Shown in pieces: positions 27,157 through 35,256 of a stretch of 64,000 nt of DNA (the first letter of the stretch is position 1; the number at the start of each line of letters is the position of its first letter). Location: the NCBI GenBank assembly GCA_963714145.1, contig OY970235.1, positions 3,720,001-3,784,000 of the forward strand, in the 5' to 3' direction. The DNA comes from JBBWZH01 sp035544115. Lineage in GTDB: Bacteria; Actinomycetota; Actinomycetes; Mycobacteriales; CADCTP01. The translations under genes and the position numbers were made by a program. The notes beneath the pieces were generated by a model. The model did no database searches, was not told the DNA's origin, and saw only the letters and a program-made list of their open reading frames with translations.

Positions 27157-27200
27157 CACTCCGCTGCCCAGCCATGGGGGGACGGCTGGGCAGCGGAGTG
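27157..27200 (-). terminator. strong hairpin terminator of the peptide/M50/TPR/flavin reductase operon
   Basis: A perfect 17-bp inverted repeat (CACTCCGCTGCCCAGCC / GGCTGGGCAGCGGAGTG) with a 10-base loop begins 15 bases behind the flavin reductase stop. It separates that operon from the promoter of copy 2 of the secreted enzyme. Confidence 0.8.
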
Positions 27201-27214
27201 GGATCGGGCGGGCG

Positions 27215-27826
27215 CTACCCGGGTAGCGCGTGGAACCCGCCCCGGCAGTGGATCAGTGGGCTCGGCCCGGGCGTGACCGCGGTCGCCCGGACGTCGGCGA
27301 CGACCAGCAGGTGATCGCCGACCACCAGCCGGGTCCGGGTGCCGACCAGCATCCAGGCCAGCACGTTGTCCAGCAGCGGCTGCCCGCACGGGCCCCACCG
27401 CCAGCCCACCGGGCCGGCGAACTTCGCCGCCCCGGTGACCGCGAAGGTGGCGGCCACCGCGGCCTGGTCCGCGTGCAGCAGGTGCACGATGCCGTGCTCG
27501 GCGGTCCGCCAGGCCCGGCCGGAGACCGAGTCGGCGGCCACCGCGAACGAGACCGTCGGCGGCTCCAGCGAGACCGAGCTGAGCGAGGTGGCGCAGAACC
27601 CGACCGGGTCGCCGTCCCGGGTGCTGCCCGGACCGCCGTCCCGGGTGGTGATCACGGTGACCCCGGCGGCATGCTGCCGCATCGTCGCGCGCAGCTCGTG
27701 CGGGCCGACCAGGGCGCCCACCCCGGCCCGGGCCGGGGCGGCGCTGATCGGATCCCGGGCCGGCGGCCCGACCGCCGACCGGCCCGGCGGCTCGGCCGGT
27801 CCGGACCGGAGCGGCAGGCCGATCAT
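27215..27826 (-). CDS. flavin reductase-like FMN-binding protein
   Basis: A 203-residue split-barrel flavoprotein. Characteristic segments are LRATMRQHAAGVTVITT, GFCATSLSSVSLEPPTVSF (FMN phosphate and isoalloxazine region), AKFAG and the C-terminal GDHLLVVADVRA followed by PLIHCRGGFHAL. Family members reduce free FMN/FAD with NAD(P)H for a partner oxygenase, or act directly as oxidoreductases. The ATG at 27826 overlaps the TGA (27823-27825) of the preceding TPR gene, so it is coupled as the last gene of the putative RiPP operon. In that setting it could supply reduced flavin to, or itself act in, peptide tailoring. The frame is continuous with part of the TPR gene upstream, but only because of a frameshift there. 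Confidence 0.82.
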   Translation of the reverse strand: MIGLPLRSGPAEPPGRSAVGPPARDPISAAPARAGVGALVGPHELRATMRQHAAGVTVITTRDGGPGSTRDGDPVGFCATSLSSVSLEPPTVSFAVAADSVSGRAWRTAEHGIVHLLHADQAAVAATFAVTGAAKFAGPVGWRWGPCGQPLLDNVLAWMLVGTRTRLVVGDHLLVVADVRATAVTPGPSPLIHCRGGFHALPG

Positions 27827-29935
27827 CGCGGCCCGGTCCGGAGTCCCGCGATCTCCACCGCGTACGGCGAGACCTCGCCCTGCTCGGCCACCAGCCTGCA
27901 GATGCCGGTCCCAGTCGGCGTCAGCGAGGTCGTGCTGGCCGAGCGCGCGGTGACTGCGGCCGCGGTGGTACAGCACGGTGGCCTCGTCCACGTCCGGCCA
28001 GGCCAGCGCCGCGTCGAAGTCCTCGATGGCCGCCGCGGGGTCGCCCAGCTCATGCCGCCCGATGCCGCGGTTGACCCGCAGCGCCGCGGTGTCGCTGAGC
28101 GCGATGGCCGCGTCCAGGTCGGCCACCGCGGCGGCGACCCGGCCGGCGCCGAAGTGCAGCACCGCCCGGTTCCCGTACGCCTCGACCAGCTTCGGGTTCA
28201 GGTCGAGGGCGGCGGCGAAGCAGTCCAGTGCCTCGTCCGGGGCGCCCTGCTCGCTGCGCAGCAGGCCCTTGGCCGACCAGAGATGGGCGTGCTCGGGGTC
28301 CAGCGATAGGCCGTGCGCGATGTCCGCGGCGGCCGCGTCCAGCGCACCGGAGCCGAGGTGGATGGCGGCCCGGTTCAGCAGCGCCTCCAGGTAGTCCGGG
28401 TCGATGTCCAGCACCGTGTCCAGGTTGGCCAGCGCCGCCTCCTCCTCGCCCAGGTCGAGCAGGATGTCGGCGCGGTTGTAGTAGGCGTCGGTGAACGCGA
28501 CGCTCAGCTCGACCGCCCGGTCCAGGTCGCGCAGCGCGGCAGCCAGGTCGCCGTGCGCCTTGTGCGCCACCGCCCGGTCGAAGTACGGCTCCTCGTACTC
28601 CGGGTCCCGGTCGAGCACCTCGTCGAAGGCCGCGATCGCACCGTCGAAGTCGCCCAGCTTCAGCAGCACCCGGGCCCGGTTGTTCAGCAGCACCGTCCGG
28701 TGCAGCTTGTGGTCCTCGTCGCCGAGGTGCTCGTCGGCGATTCCGATCGCCTGGTTGACCAGGTCCAGCGAGCCGGCCAGGTTGCCCCGGTGCAGCTCCA
28801 CCAGGGCCCGGGCGTTGCGCATGAACGCGGTGTAGAAGGCGTGCTTCTCCGGCGTCGGCGCGCCCTCGGCCAGCGCCAGCGCGGTGTTGATCCAGGCCAG
28901 CGCCAGGTCCTGGTCGATCTGGTCCGGCGGCAGGTGCCGGGTGTAGATCATCGCCATCATGTAGGCGTCGTTCATCTGCTCGGCCACCTCGGTGGTGGTG
29001 AGCCGGTGCTCGTCGATCACCTGGATCGCCTCGTCGCACCGGCCCAGGTAGGTCAGCCCGGCGATCACCCGCTTGGTCAGGTAGTTGTGCGTCTTGGCGT
29101 CGTCCGACCAGTTCAGCAGCACCCGGCCGCGCCGGCCGAGGTCCAGCGCGGCGGCGTAGAAACCCTCCCGGAAGGTCCGGTTCTGACCCTCGACCAGCCA
29201 CTCCAGCGCCTGGCCCGGCTCCTCGCCGCGCTCCAGGTGGTACGGGATGGCGCCCAGCCGGCTGCCCGGCGCGGCCGCGTCGATCAGCAGTTGGCCGCGC
29301 CGGCTGTGCCGGGCCGCGCGGTCGGCGTCGGTGAGCGCCTGGTACGCGGCGTGCTCGGCCGGGTCGGTGCTGGTGCCGTCGGCGTCCACGTACCGCTGCG
29401 CCGGGTCCGCGCTGCCGCCGCCGCGCAGGGCGGGGTCGAGCGGGCCGGCGTCCAGCACGTCCAGGCTGGTCGGGTCGCACCGGCGGCGAAGTGTGGCGAA
29501 CAGCTGGACGTCGGTCGGGTCGGCATCGGCCAGCTCCCAGAACCGCAGCGTGACGCCCTCGGGGTGGCAGACCCGGGCCCACACGTCGACCAGCCTGGAG
29601 ACCATGAACGCCAGGTTGCGGGTGCGCTGCACGGCGTAGAAGCGGGTCCGCTCGTCCCCGCGGGCCAGGTCGGTCAGCGTCTGCGGGCGGGTCGGCGCCT
29701 CGCCCTCCAGGTCCGGGGCGATCGCGACCACGGCGGTCGCGGCCGGCTTGACCAGGTCCGGGTCGACCGCCATCAGCTCGGGCACCACCTGCCGCAGCAG
29801 CGCGCCGCCGGCCGTGTACGGGCCGCGCAGCCGGCGGTGGCCGCGCAGGTCGAGCGTGTGCCTGGCCGCGAGCTGGCTGCTGCCGCCGGGACGGCTGGCG
29901 GGATAGCTGGCGGGCGGGGTCTGCAGCGCGGTCAT
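27823..29935 (-). pseudogene. TPR protein of the putative RiPP operon, with a terminal frameshift
   Basis: About 703 residues if one base is removed. Residues 20-150 form an N-terminal region (RLRGPYTAGGALLRQVVPEL, TLTDLARGDERTRFY) resembling the ATPase-less front of some actinobacterial TPR regulators. From about 250 onward there are at least eight TPR units (ALLNRAAIHLGSGALDAA, AYYNRADILLDLGEEEAA). Near 27890-27905 the coding signal changes frame: upstream frame 1 has high third-position GC; downstream only the other frame does, giving LVAEQGEVSPYAVEIAG and a TGA overlapping the flavin reductase ATG. One extra base (a G in the ctgcaggctgg region) explains this. TPR proteins act as scaffolds or regulators. 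It is coupled (ATGA) to the M50 gene. Confidence 0.75.
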
Positions 29936-31146
29936 GACGGGTTTCCTTCCGGGTGGAGCGACCGGCTGCGACGGCGGCGCAGGTCGCGGATCGTGACGTA
30001 GGCGAGGAGGCCGAGCTCGGCCAGCGAGGTCAGGACGAAGACGACCGTGTCGAGGAGGACACCGGCGGTCAGTGGCCGGGACCCGTCCAGCCGGTGCAGC
30101 ACGGTGGTCCAGAACCGCACCGCGGTCGGCACCGCGACGAACACCAGCATGCCCAGCGAGAAGCCGTAGCCGGCCACCATCAGCGGGGCGTACCAGCGGG
30201 CCGCCGCGCGGTCCTGCTCGGACCAGTCCGCGGCGTCCGGGCCGGCCGGCCGGCGCCGGGCCCGGGCCAGCCAGGCCCGGATCCGCTGCCGGCCCGCCCC
30301 GTGCAGGTCGGTGCACCCGGTGGCGGTGTTGATCACGAAGTAGAAGTCGGTCTCCAGGTAGAACAGGCACTGCCAGGCGATCCGCAGCACGCCGCTGAAC
30401 GCGAACGCCAGCGCCAGCCCGGTCAGCCAGGGCGGCGCGCCCCAGTGCCGGCCGGCCGCGCACACCGCGGTGAACCCGCAGACCCCGACCGCGTCGATCA
30501 GCGCGCCGGCGAAGAACGGCAGGTACCGCTTGGCCCGCGGCACGCTGTAGAGCGAGTTCAACCGGGTCTCGGCGACCAGGTAGTAGAACCGCCGCCCGAT
30601 GCCCAGCTTGGACGGCAGCCCCAGCCGGCGCGCGGCCAGCGCGTGGAACCCCTCGTGCAGCAACAGCAACGGGAACTGGCCGAGGGCGAGCGCGACCGGG
30701 ATCACCGCGATGTGCGCGGTGAAGAAGACGTTGCGGTAGCTCGGCCGCAGCGTCGGGTCGAAGACCATCAGCGCCACCCCGACCGCCAGCACCGCGGCGT
30801 AGCCGAGGAACGCCGGCGGCGAGAAGAGCAACCCGGCCAGCCGGCGCCAGCGCACCGGCCGCGGCAGCACCCGGGCGTCGCCGTCGGCCACGACGAACCC
30901 GAGGTCGGCCAGGATCTCCAGGAAGTCCGGCACGTCCAGGGCCTGGCCGGTCTCCTCGTGCCAGCGCCGCGCCCCCGACTCGAGCGTGCTGCCCGCCGCC
31001 AGGGACCGGATCAGGTCGGCGCCCTCGCGCGGGAACACGCCATACGAACCGGTGTCCGGGCGTCCGACCATGACGGCGTCGCCCTCGTCGACGTACGTGA
31101 GCGGCTGCAGTCGCACCCTGGTACCGGTGGCGCTCCCCGCGGTCAT
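29932..31146 (-). CDS. PqqD-like domain fused to an M50-type membrane metalloprotease
   Basis: A 404-residue protein. Residues 15-90 (YVDEGDAVMVGRPDTGSYGV ... LADLGFVV) have the winged-helix pattern of PqqD, the leader-binding RiPP recognition element. The remainder is a polytopic membrane protein with about eight helices and LLLLHEGFHALAARR near residue 160; HEGFH is the zinc-binding HExxH of site-2-type (M50) proteases. The LETDFYFVINTATGCTDL segment resembles the second zinc-site region of YydH-like putative peptide zinc metalloproteases. Expected role: recognise a peptide leader and cleave or export it at the membrane. ATG at 31146 follows GAGGGGG; the frame is open upstream only through the 16-bp repeats. 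It is coupled to the TPR gene (ATGA). Confidence 0.82.
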   Translation of the reverse strand: MTAGSATGTRVRLQPLTYVDEGDAVMVGRPDTGSYGVFPREGADLIRSLAAGSTLESGARRWHEETGQALDVPDFLEILADLGFVVADGDARVLPRPVRWRRLAGLLFSPPAFLGYAAVLAVGVALMVFDPTLRPSYRNVFFTAHIAVIPVALALGQFPLLLLHEGFHALAARRLGLPSKLGIGRRFYYLVAETRLNSLYSVPRAKRYLPFFAGALIDAVGVCGFTAVCAAGRHWGAPPWLTGLALAFAFSGVLRIAWQCLFYLETDFYFVINTATGCTDLHGAGRQRIRAWLARARRRPAGPDAADWSEQDRAAARWYAPLMVAGYGFSLGMLVFVAVPTAVRFWTTVLHRLDGSRPLTAGVLLDTVVFVLTSLAELGLLAYVTIRDLRRRRSRSLHPEGNPS

Positions 31147-31172
31147 GGCTGTTCCCCCTCTGTTCATCGTGT

Positions 31173-31396
31173 TGGGTCTCTTGTCCGGGGCTGGGTCTCG
31201 TCCGGGCTGGGTCTCGTCCGGGCTAGGTCTCGTCCGGGCTGGCTTGTCTCGCCCGGGCTGGGTCTCACCGCGGCTGGGTCTCACCGCGGCTGGGTCTCTC
31301 GTCCGGGCTGGGTCTCGTCCGGGCTGGGTCTCGTCCGGGCTGGGTCTCGTCCGGGCTGGGTCTCGTCCGGGCTGGGTCTCGTCCGGGGCTGGGTGG
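31173..31396. repeat. tandem array of a 16-bp unit, about 13 copies
   Basis: Unit on the plus strand GGGTCTCGTCCGGGCT, with a few variants (gggtctcaccgcggct twice, and copies lengthened by 1-3 bases). It fills most of the 335-bp space between the precursor peptide gene and the M50 gene, so it would be transcribed in the operon leader. The period is not a multiple of three, and the frame through it has no start or binding site, so it is not coding. Confidence 0.85.
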
Positions 31397-31481
31397 AGTT
31401 CGGGGCGGTGGGCGAGGGCCGGGGCCGGGCCGGTGCACGTCGTCGGGCGCTGGGCCGGCCCCGGTCTCAGGTTCCGGCGGG

Positions 31482-31562
31482 TCAGCCGCAGCACGGGCAG
31501 TAGTACGCGCAGGCCGACGTCAGGCGGATCGCCCCGGGCTTGCGAACGTTCATCTTGGTCAT
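31482..31562 (-). CDS. 26-residue Cys-rich peptide, candidate RiPP precursor
   Basis: ATG at 31562 follows GAGAGGGGG at proper distance; TGA at 31482. The product starts MTKMNVRKPGAIRLT, a short basic leader-like part without a signal sequence, and ends SACAYYCPCCG with four cysteines in the last nine residues. It is the first gene before PqqD/M50, TPR and flavin reductase genes on the same strand and is divergent from a SARP regulator. A leader plus a Cys-rich tail next to a PqqD-domain protease fits a ribosomally made, modified peptide; alternatively it is a metal-binding peptide. No known RiPP class is recognised: no lanthionine synthetase, YcaO or radical SAM enzyme is adjacent. Expression and modification are inferred. 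Confidence 0.75.
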   Translation of the reverse strand: MTKMNVRKPGAIRLTSACAYYCPCCG

Positions 31563-31618
31563 CGAGTCACCCCCTCTCGGCTGGTGCGGAAGTCGCTCGC
31601 ACACCCTGCGGTGCCGGG

Positions 31619-31636
31619 TTTCGGGAATCTTTCGGC
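31619..31636 (+). promoter_or_regulatory. candidate SARP operator: two direct heptamers at 11-bp spacing
   Basis: TTTCGGG (31619-31625) and TTTCGGC (31630-31636) are separated by 4 bases, the spacing known for SARP binding sites (7-bp direct repeats, 11-bp period). They lie in the 184-bp gap between the divergent peptide and SARP genes, in a locally AT-richer stretch. Confidence 0.5.
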
Positions 31637-31680
31637 TTTCCTTGAATGCCCCTACGGGCTACCGACCGGGCAGCCGGCCG

Positions 31681-31699
31681 GCCGGCTGTATTAGCCGGC
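31681..31699. promoter_or_regulatory. inverted repeat in the SARP leader
   Basis: GCCGGCT, 5 bases, AGCCGGC: a perfect 7-bp inverted repeat 48-66 bp before the SARP start. It could be an operator or a small leader hairpin. Confidence 0.35.
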
Positions 31700-31746
31700 G
31701 GATCGGGCCCCTCCAGCCCACGGTTGTTCCGGCGGAGGGGGTTGCG

Positions 31747-32592
31747 GTGGGGGTGGAGCTACGGCTGCTCGGCTCGGTCGAGGCCAGGGTCGACAACCAG
31801 GTGCTGGACATCGGGCACGCCCGGCAACGGTGCGTGCTGTCGGTGCTGATGGTCGAGGCGAACCGGGCGGTGCCGGCCGACCGGCTGGTCGAGCGGGTCT
31901 GGTCGGCCGGGACACCGCGGCACGCCCGGACCGCGCTGTCCGGCTACCTGTCCCGACTGCGGCGGGTGGTCGAGCCGGCGCCCGAGGTCCAGATCGCCCG
32001 CCGGCCCGGCGGCTACGCGCTCACCGTCGAGCCGATGGCGGTGGACCTGCACCGGTTCCGGACCCTGGTCGGCCACGCTCACGTCGCCGGCACCGACGAG
32101 CGGGCCGCCGCCTACTACACCGAGGCGCTGGGACTATGGCAGGGCGAGCCGTTCGCCAACCTGGACACGCCCTGGATCAACGGCGTGCGGGCCACCCTGG
32201 AGGAGGAACGGCGCACCGCCGAACTGGACCGCAACGACGCGGAGCTGCGCTGCAGCCGGCACGCCCGGCTGCTGCCGCAGTTGTCGGCGCAGGCGTCGGC
32301 CCGCCCGCTGGACGAGCGGCTGGCCGGCCAGCTGATGGTCGCGTTCTACCGGTGCGGCCGGCAGGCCGAGGCGCTGGCCTCCTACCAACAGCTGCGGGCC
32401 CGGCTGGCCGACGAGTTGGGCGCCGACCCCGGGCTGCCGCTGCGCCGGCTGCACGAGCAGGTGCTGCGCTCGGACGAACTGCTCGCCGCGCCGACGGCTC
32501 TGCGCGGGCCCGCCCGGCCGCACCGCGCCGGGTTCCCGCCGCCGCGCGGGCACACCCGATGTTGCCGCACCGCCCGGGCCCGCTGGTCCTGA
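31747..32592 (+). CDS. SARP-family transcriptional activator, divergent from the putative RiPP operon
   Basis: A 281-residue regulator of the small SARP class. The winged helix covers residues 1-95 (VELRLLGSVEARVDN, ALSGYLSRLRRVVEPAP, RRPGGYALTV) and the bacterial transcriptional activation domain about 100-250 (VDLHRFRTLVGHA, YTEALGLWQGEPFANL, QLMVAFYRCGRQAEALASYQ, ELGADPGLPLRRLHEQVL). GTG at 31747 follows GGAGGGGG by 5 bases; GTG at 31753 is possible. The last 20 or so residues (RGHTRCCRTARARWS) look atypical, and a parallel frame is also coding-like there, so the 3' end is uncertain. It probably activates the divergent peptide operon through the heptamer repeats in between. Confidence 0.85.
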   Translation: MGVELRLLGSVEARVDNQVLDIGHARQRCVLSVLMVEANRAVPADRLVERVWSAGTPRHARTALSGYLSRLRRVVEPAPEVQIARRPGGYALTVEPMAVDLHRFRTLVGHAHVAGTDERAAAYYTEALGLWQGEPFANLDTPWINGVRATLEEERRTAELDRNDAELRCSRHARLLPQLSAQASARPLDERLAGQLMVAFYRCGRQAEALASYQQLRARLADELGADPGLPLRRLHEQVLRSDELLAAPTALRGPARPHRAGFPPPRGHTRCCRTARARWS

Positions 32593-33983
32593 CCCCCGCG
32601 ACCGGACGGACCGTCGCCGCCAGGTGACGAGTTCGGGTCGCCGGTGACGCCGCAGAGCCATCACCGGGTAGGCAAGTCCATCACCGGCGCACAGACCACA
32701 TCACCCGCCAGCCAACGACGACACCGCAACCCCCACCCCGGGAGACCCCGCCCCGGGACCGCCCCGAGACCGCCCGGGACCGGTGACGACCTGAGGTCAC
32801 GGGTGACGGCAAGTTGCGACCAGTGACGGATTCCAGCCGCGGGTGACGAGTTCCAGCCACCAGTGACGCCGCAGAGCCACCACCGGACGGCCAAATCCAT
32901 CACCGGCGCACAAGACCACATCACCCGCCAGCCAACGACGACACCGCAACCCCCACCCTGAGCCACCCCGGGACCGCCCGGTCCGGTGACGACCTTGGGG
33001 TCACGGGTGACGGCATGGTGCGACCAGTGACGAGTTCCAGCCGCCGGTGACGCCGCAGAGCCATCACCGGACGGCCTAACCCGTCACCCGGCGAGGCGAT
33101 GCCGTCACCGGACAGCGCACGGCATCACCGCGGAACCAGGCGGATCGCGCCGCCGGCCAGACGCGAACCGCACCCAGGCCACGAGTGACGGGGCCGGATT
33201 GCGAGTGACGGGTTCGCGCGTCGGGTGGCAGGTTCGGGTCACGGGTGACGGGTTCGGGGTCACGGGTGATGGCGCACAGGCCTCACCCAGCGAGCAAACC
33301 CGTCACCCGCGGGCCGACGCCATCACCAGACAGCGCACAGCATCACCGCAGAACCAGGGCGGATCGCCCCGCTCGCCAGACGCGAGCCACCCCGGGCCAC
33401 AGGTGACGGTGTCGGGTTGCGGGTGACGGGTTCGGGGTCACGGGTGACGGGTTCGGGGTCACGGGTGATGGCGCACAGGCCTCACCCGGCGAGCAAACCC
33501 GTCACCCGCGGACCGACGCCATCACCAGACAGCGCACGGCATCACCGCAGAACCAGAGCGGGTCGCCCCGCCGGCCAGACGCGAACCACCCCGGGCCACA
33601 GGTGACGGTGTCGGGTCACGGGTGACGGGTTCGGGGTCACGGGTGATGGCGGACAGGCCTCACCCGGCGAGCAAACCCGTCACCCGCGGACCGACGCCAT
33701 CACCAGACAGCGCACGGCATCACCGCAGAACCAGAGCGGATCGCCCCGCCGGCCAGACGCGAACCGCACCCAGGCCACGAGTGACGGGGCCGGGTCGCCA
33801 GTGACGGGTTCGCGCGTCCGGTGACGGGTTCGGGGTCACGGGTGATGGCGCACAGACCTCACCGGGCGGGCAAATCCATCACCGGCGCACAGACGACGTC
33901 ACCCGGCGGGCAACGACGTCACCGCGCGGAGACCGGCACCGGGCGGCGTTGTCCGGCGATCCAGCCGGGACCGGGTGGCCCGG
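32593..33983. repeat. 1.3-kb non-coding array with 20-21 bp periodic GTGA/TCAC motifs in alternating blocks
   Basis: From about 32624 to 33924 the motif GTGA(C/T) or its complement (G/A)TCAC recurs every 20-21 bp. Forward motifs occur at 33185, 33205, 33245, 33266 and 33403, 33423, 33444, 33465; reverse motifs at 33283, 33303, 33323, 33343 and 33482, 33502, 33522, 33542. Blocks of about four forward and four reverse motifs alternate, followed by a motif-free 60-bp gap, giving a higher-order unit of about 180-200 bp, clearest at 33245-33780. A typical unit is GGTGACGGGTTCGGGGTCAC. Frames through it follow the repeat and have no starts with binding sites, so no gene is called in this stretch. 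Confidence 0.9.
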
Positions 33984-35171
33984 TCAGCGGGTTGCGGCGG
34001 AGTTCGGGTTGGCCATCAGGCCGGCCGTGTCGACCGCCTCGAACTGGGATCCGGCCAGCGCCTTCAGCGCGTCCAGCGCGTCGTTGTTCCACCGGGTGTC
34101 CTCGGACCCGGTGATGTACCAGGGCGAGCCGTTGTCGGCGACGATCACGCCGTAGGTCTTCATCGCGGTGGCGATGACCCGGGCCTGTGCCGGCAGGCCG
34201 GCCACGTTCACCGACGCCTTGAGCCGCAGCCGCAGCCCCATCGGGGGCAGGTCGGCGCCGCCGGATCCGGCCGCGTGCCGGGCCGGCCAGAGGTACCGGT
34301 CCTGGCTGCGCGGCACGGTGATCCGGATCGCGTGGTCGATCCGGCCGGCCGCCACCTCCTCGTACCGCACCAGCCCGGCCATGATCGACAGCCCGGCCGC
34401 GTCGGCCGAGGTCCAGCCGGCCGGCCGCAGCGCGTTCGAGCGCAGGTTCCAGGTTGCGCCGGACTGCGCGGTCCATGATCCGTCGGACCCCCGCCGGGCG
34501 GCGAACAGCTCGTACAGCCGGCAGTTCGCGGCGTCGTGCAGGATCACGTGCCGGTCGCCGTCGCTGGCCGGGCCACCCTCGATCCGGGCGGTCGCGGGCA
34601 GCGGGTACGGCCCGGGGTCGCTCTCGTCCGCATAGTCGAACCGGACCCGCACGGCCGGCTGCCCGGCGCCCACCTCGGTGACCGGGATGCCGAACGGCTG
34701 GCCGTCGATCTGGCCGGAGCCGAAGTCCGGGTGCAGGTGGCTGCCGGCGCCGATGCTGGCGACGTACCGGGCCGACGCGGCCAGCACCGGCAGCCGGTCG
34801 ACCCGCGCGTGCCAGACGCTGTCGGCCGGGAACAGCGGGCATCCGGCCCCGGACGCCGGCGGCCGGCTCGTCGGGCCGGCTGCCGGGCGGCTGGTGGCCG
34901 GTGGTGGGACCAGCGCCGAACCCAGCGGTGCGGCGGCCGGCAGCAGCGGGGTGGTCCGCGGTGGCGGCACCGGACGGGCCGCCGTGGCCGGCGCCGGCGC
35001 CGGCGTGGTGCCGCCGGCCGCGGTCGAGCCGGTCAGCGCCGGCGGAGCGCCGGACCGGCCCCAGACCAGCCACCCGACGACGAGCAACGGCACCAGCACC
35101 GCCGCCGTCCCGCCAAGCCACACCCGTCTGGAGCGCCCCAACCGACTGGACAGCCACACCCGTCTGGACAC
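33984..35171 (-). CDS. membrane-anchored extracellular protein of unknown function
   Basis: About 395 residues. A basic N-terminus is followed by one hydrophobic helix (VWLGGTAAVLVPLLVVGWLVWG), a Pro/Ala/Thr-rich linker of about 80 residues, and a globular domain starting at CPLFPADSVWHARVDRLP. Conserved-looking segments are ILHDAANCRLYELFAA, WTSADAAGLSIMAGLVRYEE and TYGVIVADNGSPWYITGS, a pattern found in many bacterial secreted proteins without an assigned role. The start is uncertain: GTG at 35171 gives a short basic N-terminus, while the frame is open to a GTG at 35240; neither has a good ribosome binding site. It ends about 60 bp from the repeat array. Confidence 0.72.
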   Translation of the reverse strand: MSRRVWLSSRLGRSRRVWLGGTAAVLVPLLVVGWLVWGRSGAPPALTGSTAAGGTTPAPAPATAARPVPPPRTTPLLPAAAPLGSALVPPPATSRPAAGPTSRPPASGAGCPLFPADSVWHARVDRLPVLAASARYVASIGAGSHLHPDFGSGQIDGQPFGIPVTEVGAGQPAVRVRFDYADESDPGPYPLPATARIEGGPASDGDRHVILHDAANCRLYELFAARRGSDGSWTAQSGATWNLRSNALRPAGWTSADAAGLSIMAGLVRYEEVAAGRIDHAIRITVPRSQDRYLWPARHAAGSGGADLPPMGLRLRLKASVNVAGLPAQARVIATAMKTYGVIVADNGSPWYITGSEDTRWNNDALDALKALAGSQFEAVDTAGLMANPNSAATR

Positions 35172-35256
35172 CCGGCGGATTATGCCGCCCGGCCGCTGGA
35201 ACCGCGCTGAAACGGACCATGAACGCCGGCCGGGCGGCACCGCGCCCCGCCCCGGA

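Noticed and set aside
27215..29935. A true TPR-flavin reductase fusion protein
   Set aside because: The joining stretch has poor third-position GC, while the alternative frame gives a good C-terminus with a stop overlapping the flavin reductase ATG.
31147..31494. N-terminal extension of the M50 protease through the repeats (Pro/Asp/Arg-rich repeat domain)
   Set aside because: The 16-bp period puts repeats in all frames, there is no ribosome binding site upstream, and GAGGGGG precedes the ATG at 31146.
33199..33804. Small genes inside the 20-bp array
   Set aside because: They merely follow the repeats, occur in similar form in each unit and lack ribosome binding sites.
32624..33924. CRISPR array
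   Set aside because: There is no constant repeat of 23-37 bp with unique spacers; the motif is 5-6 bp with a 20-bp period and changes orientation, and no cas gene is near.
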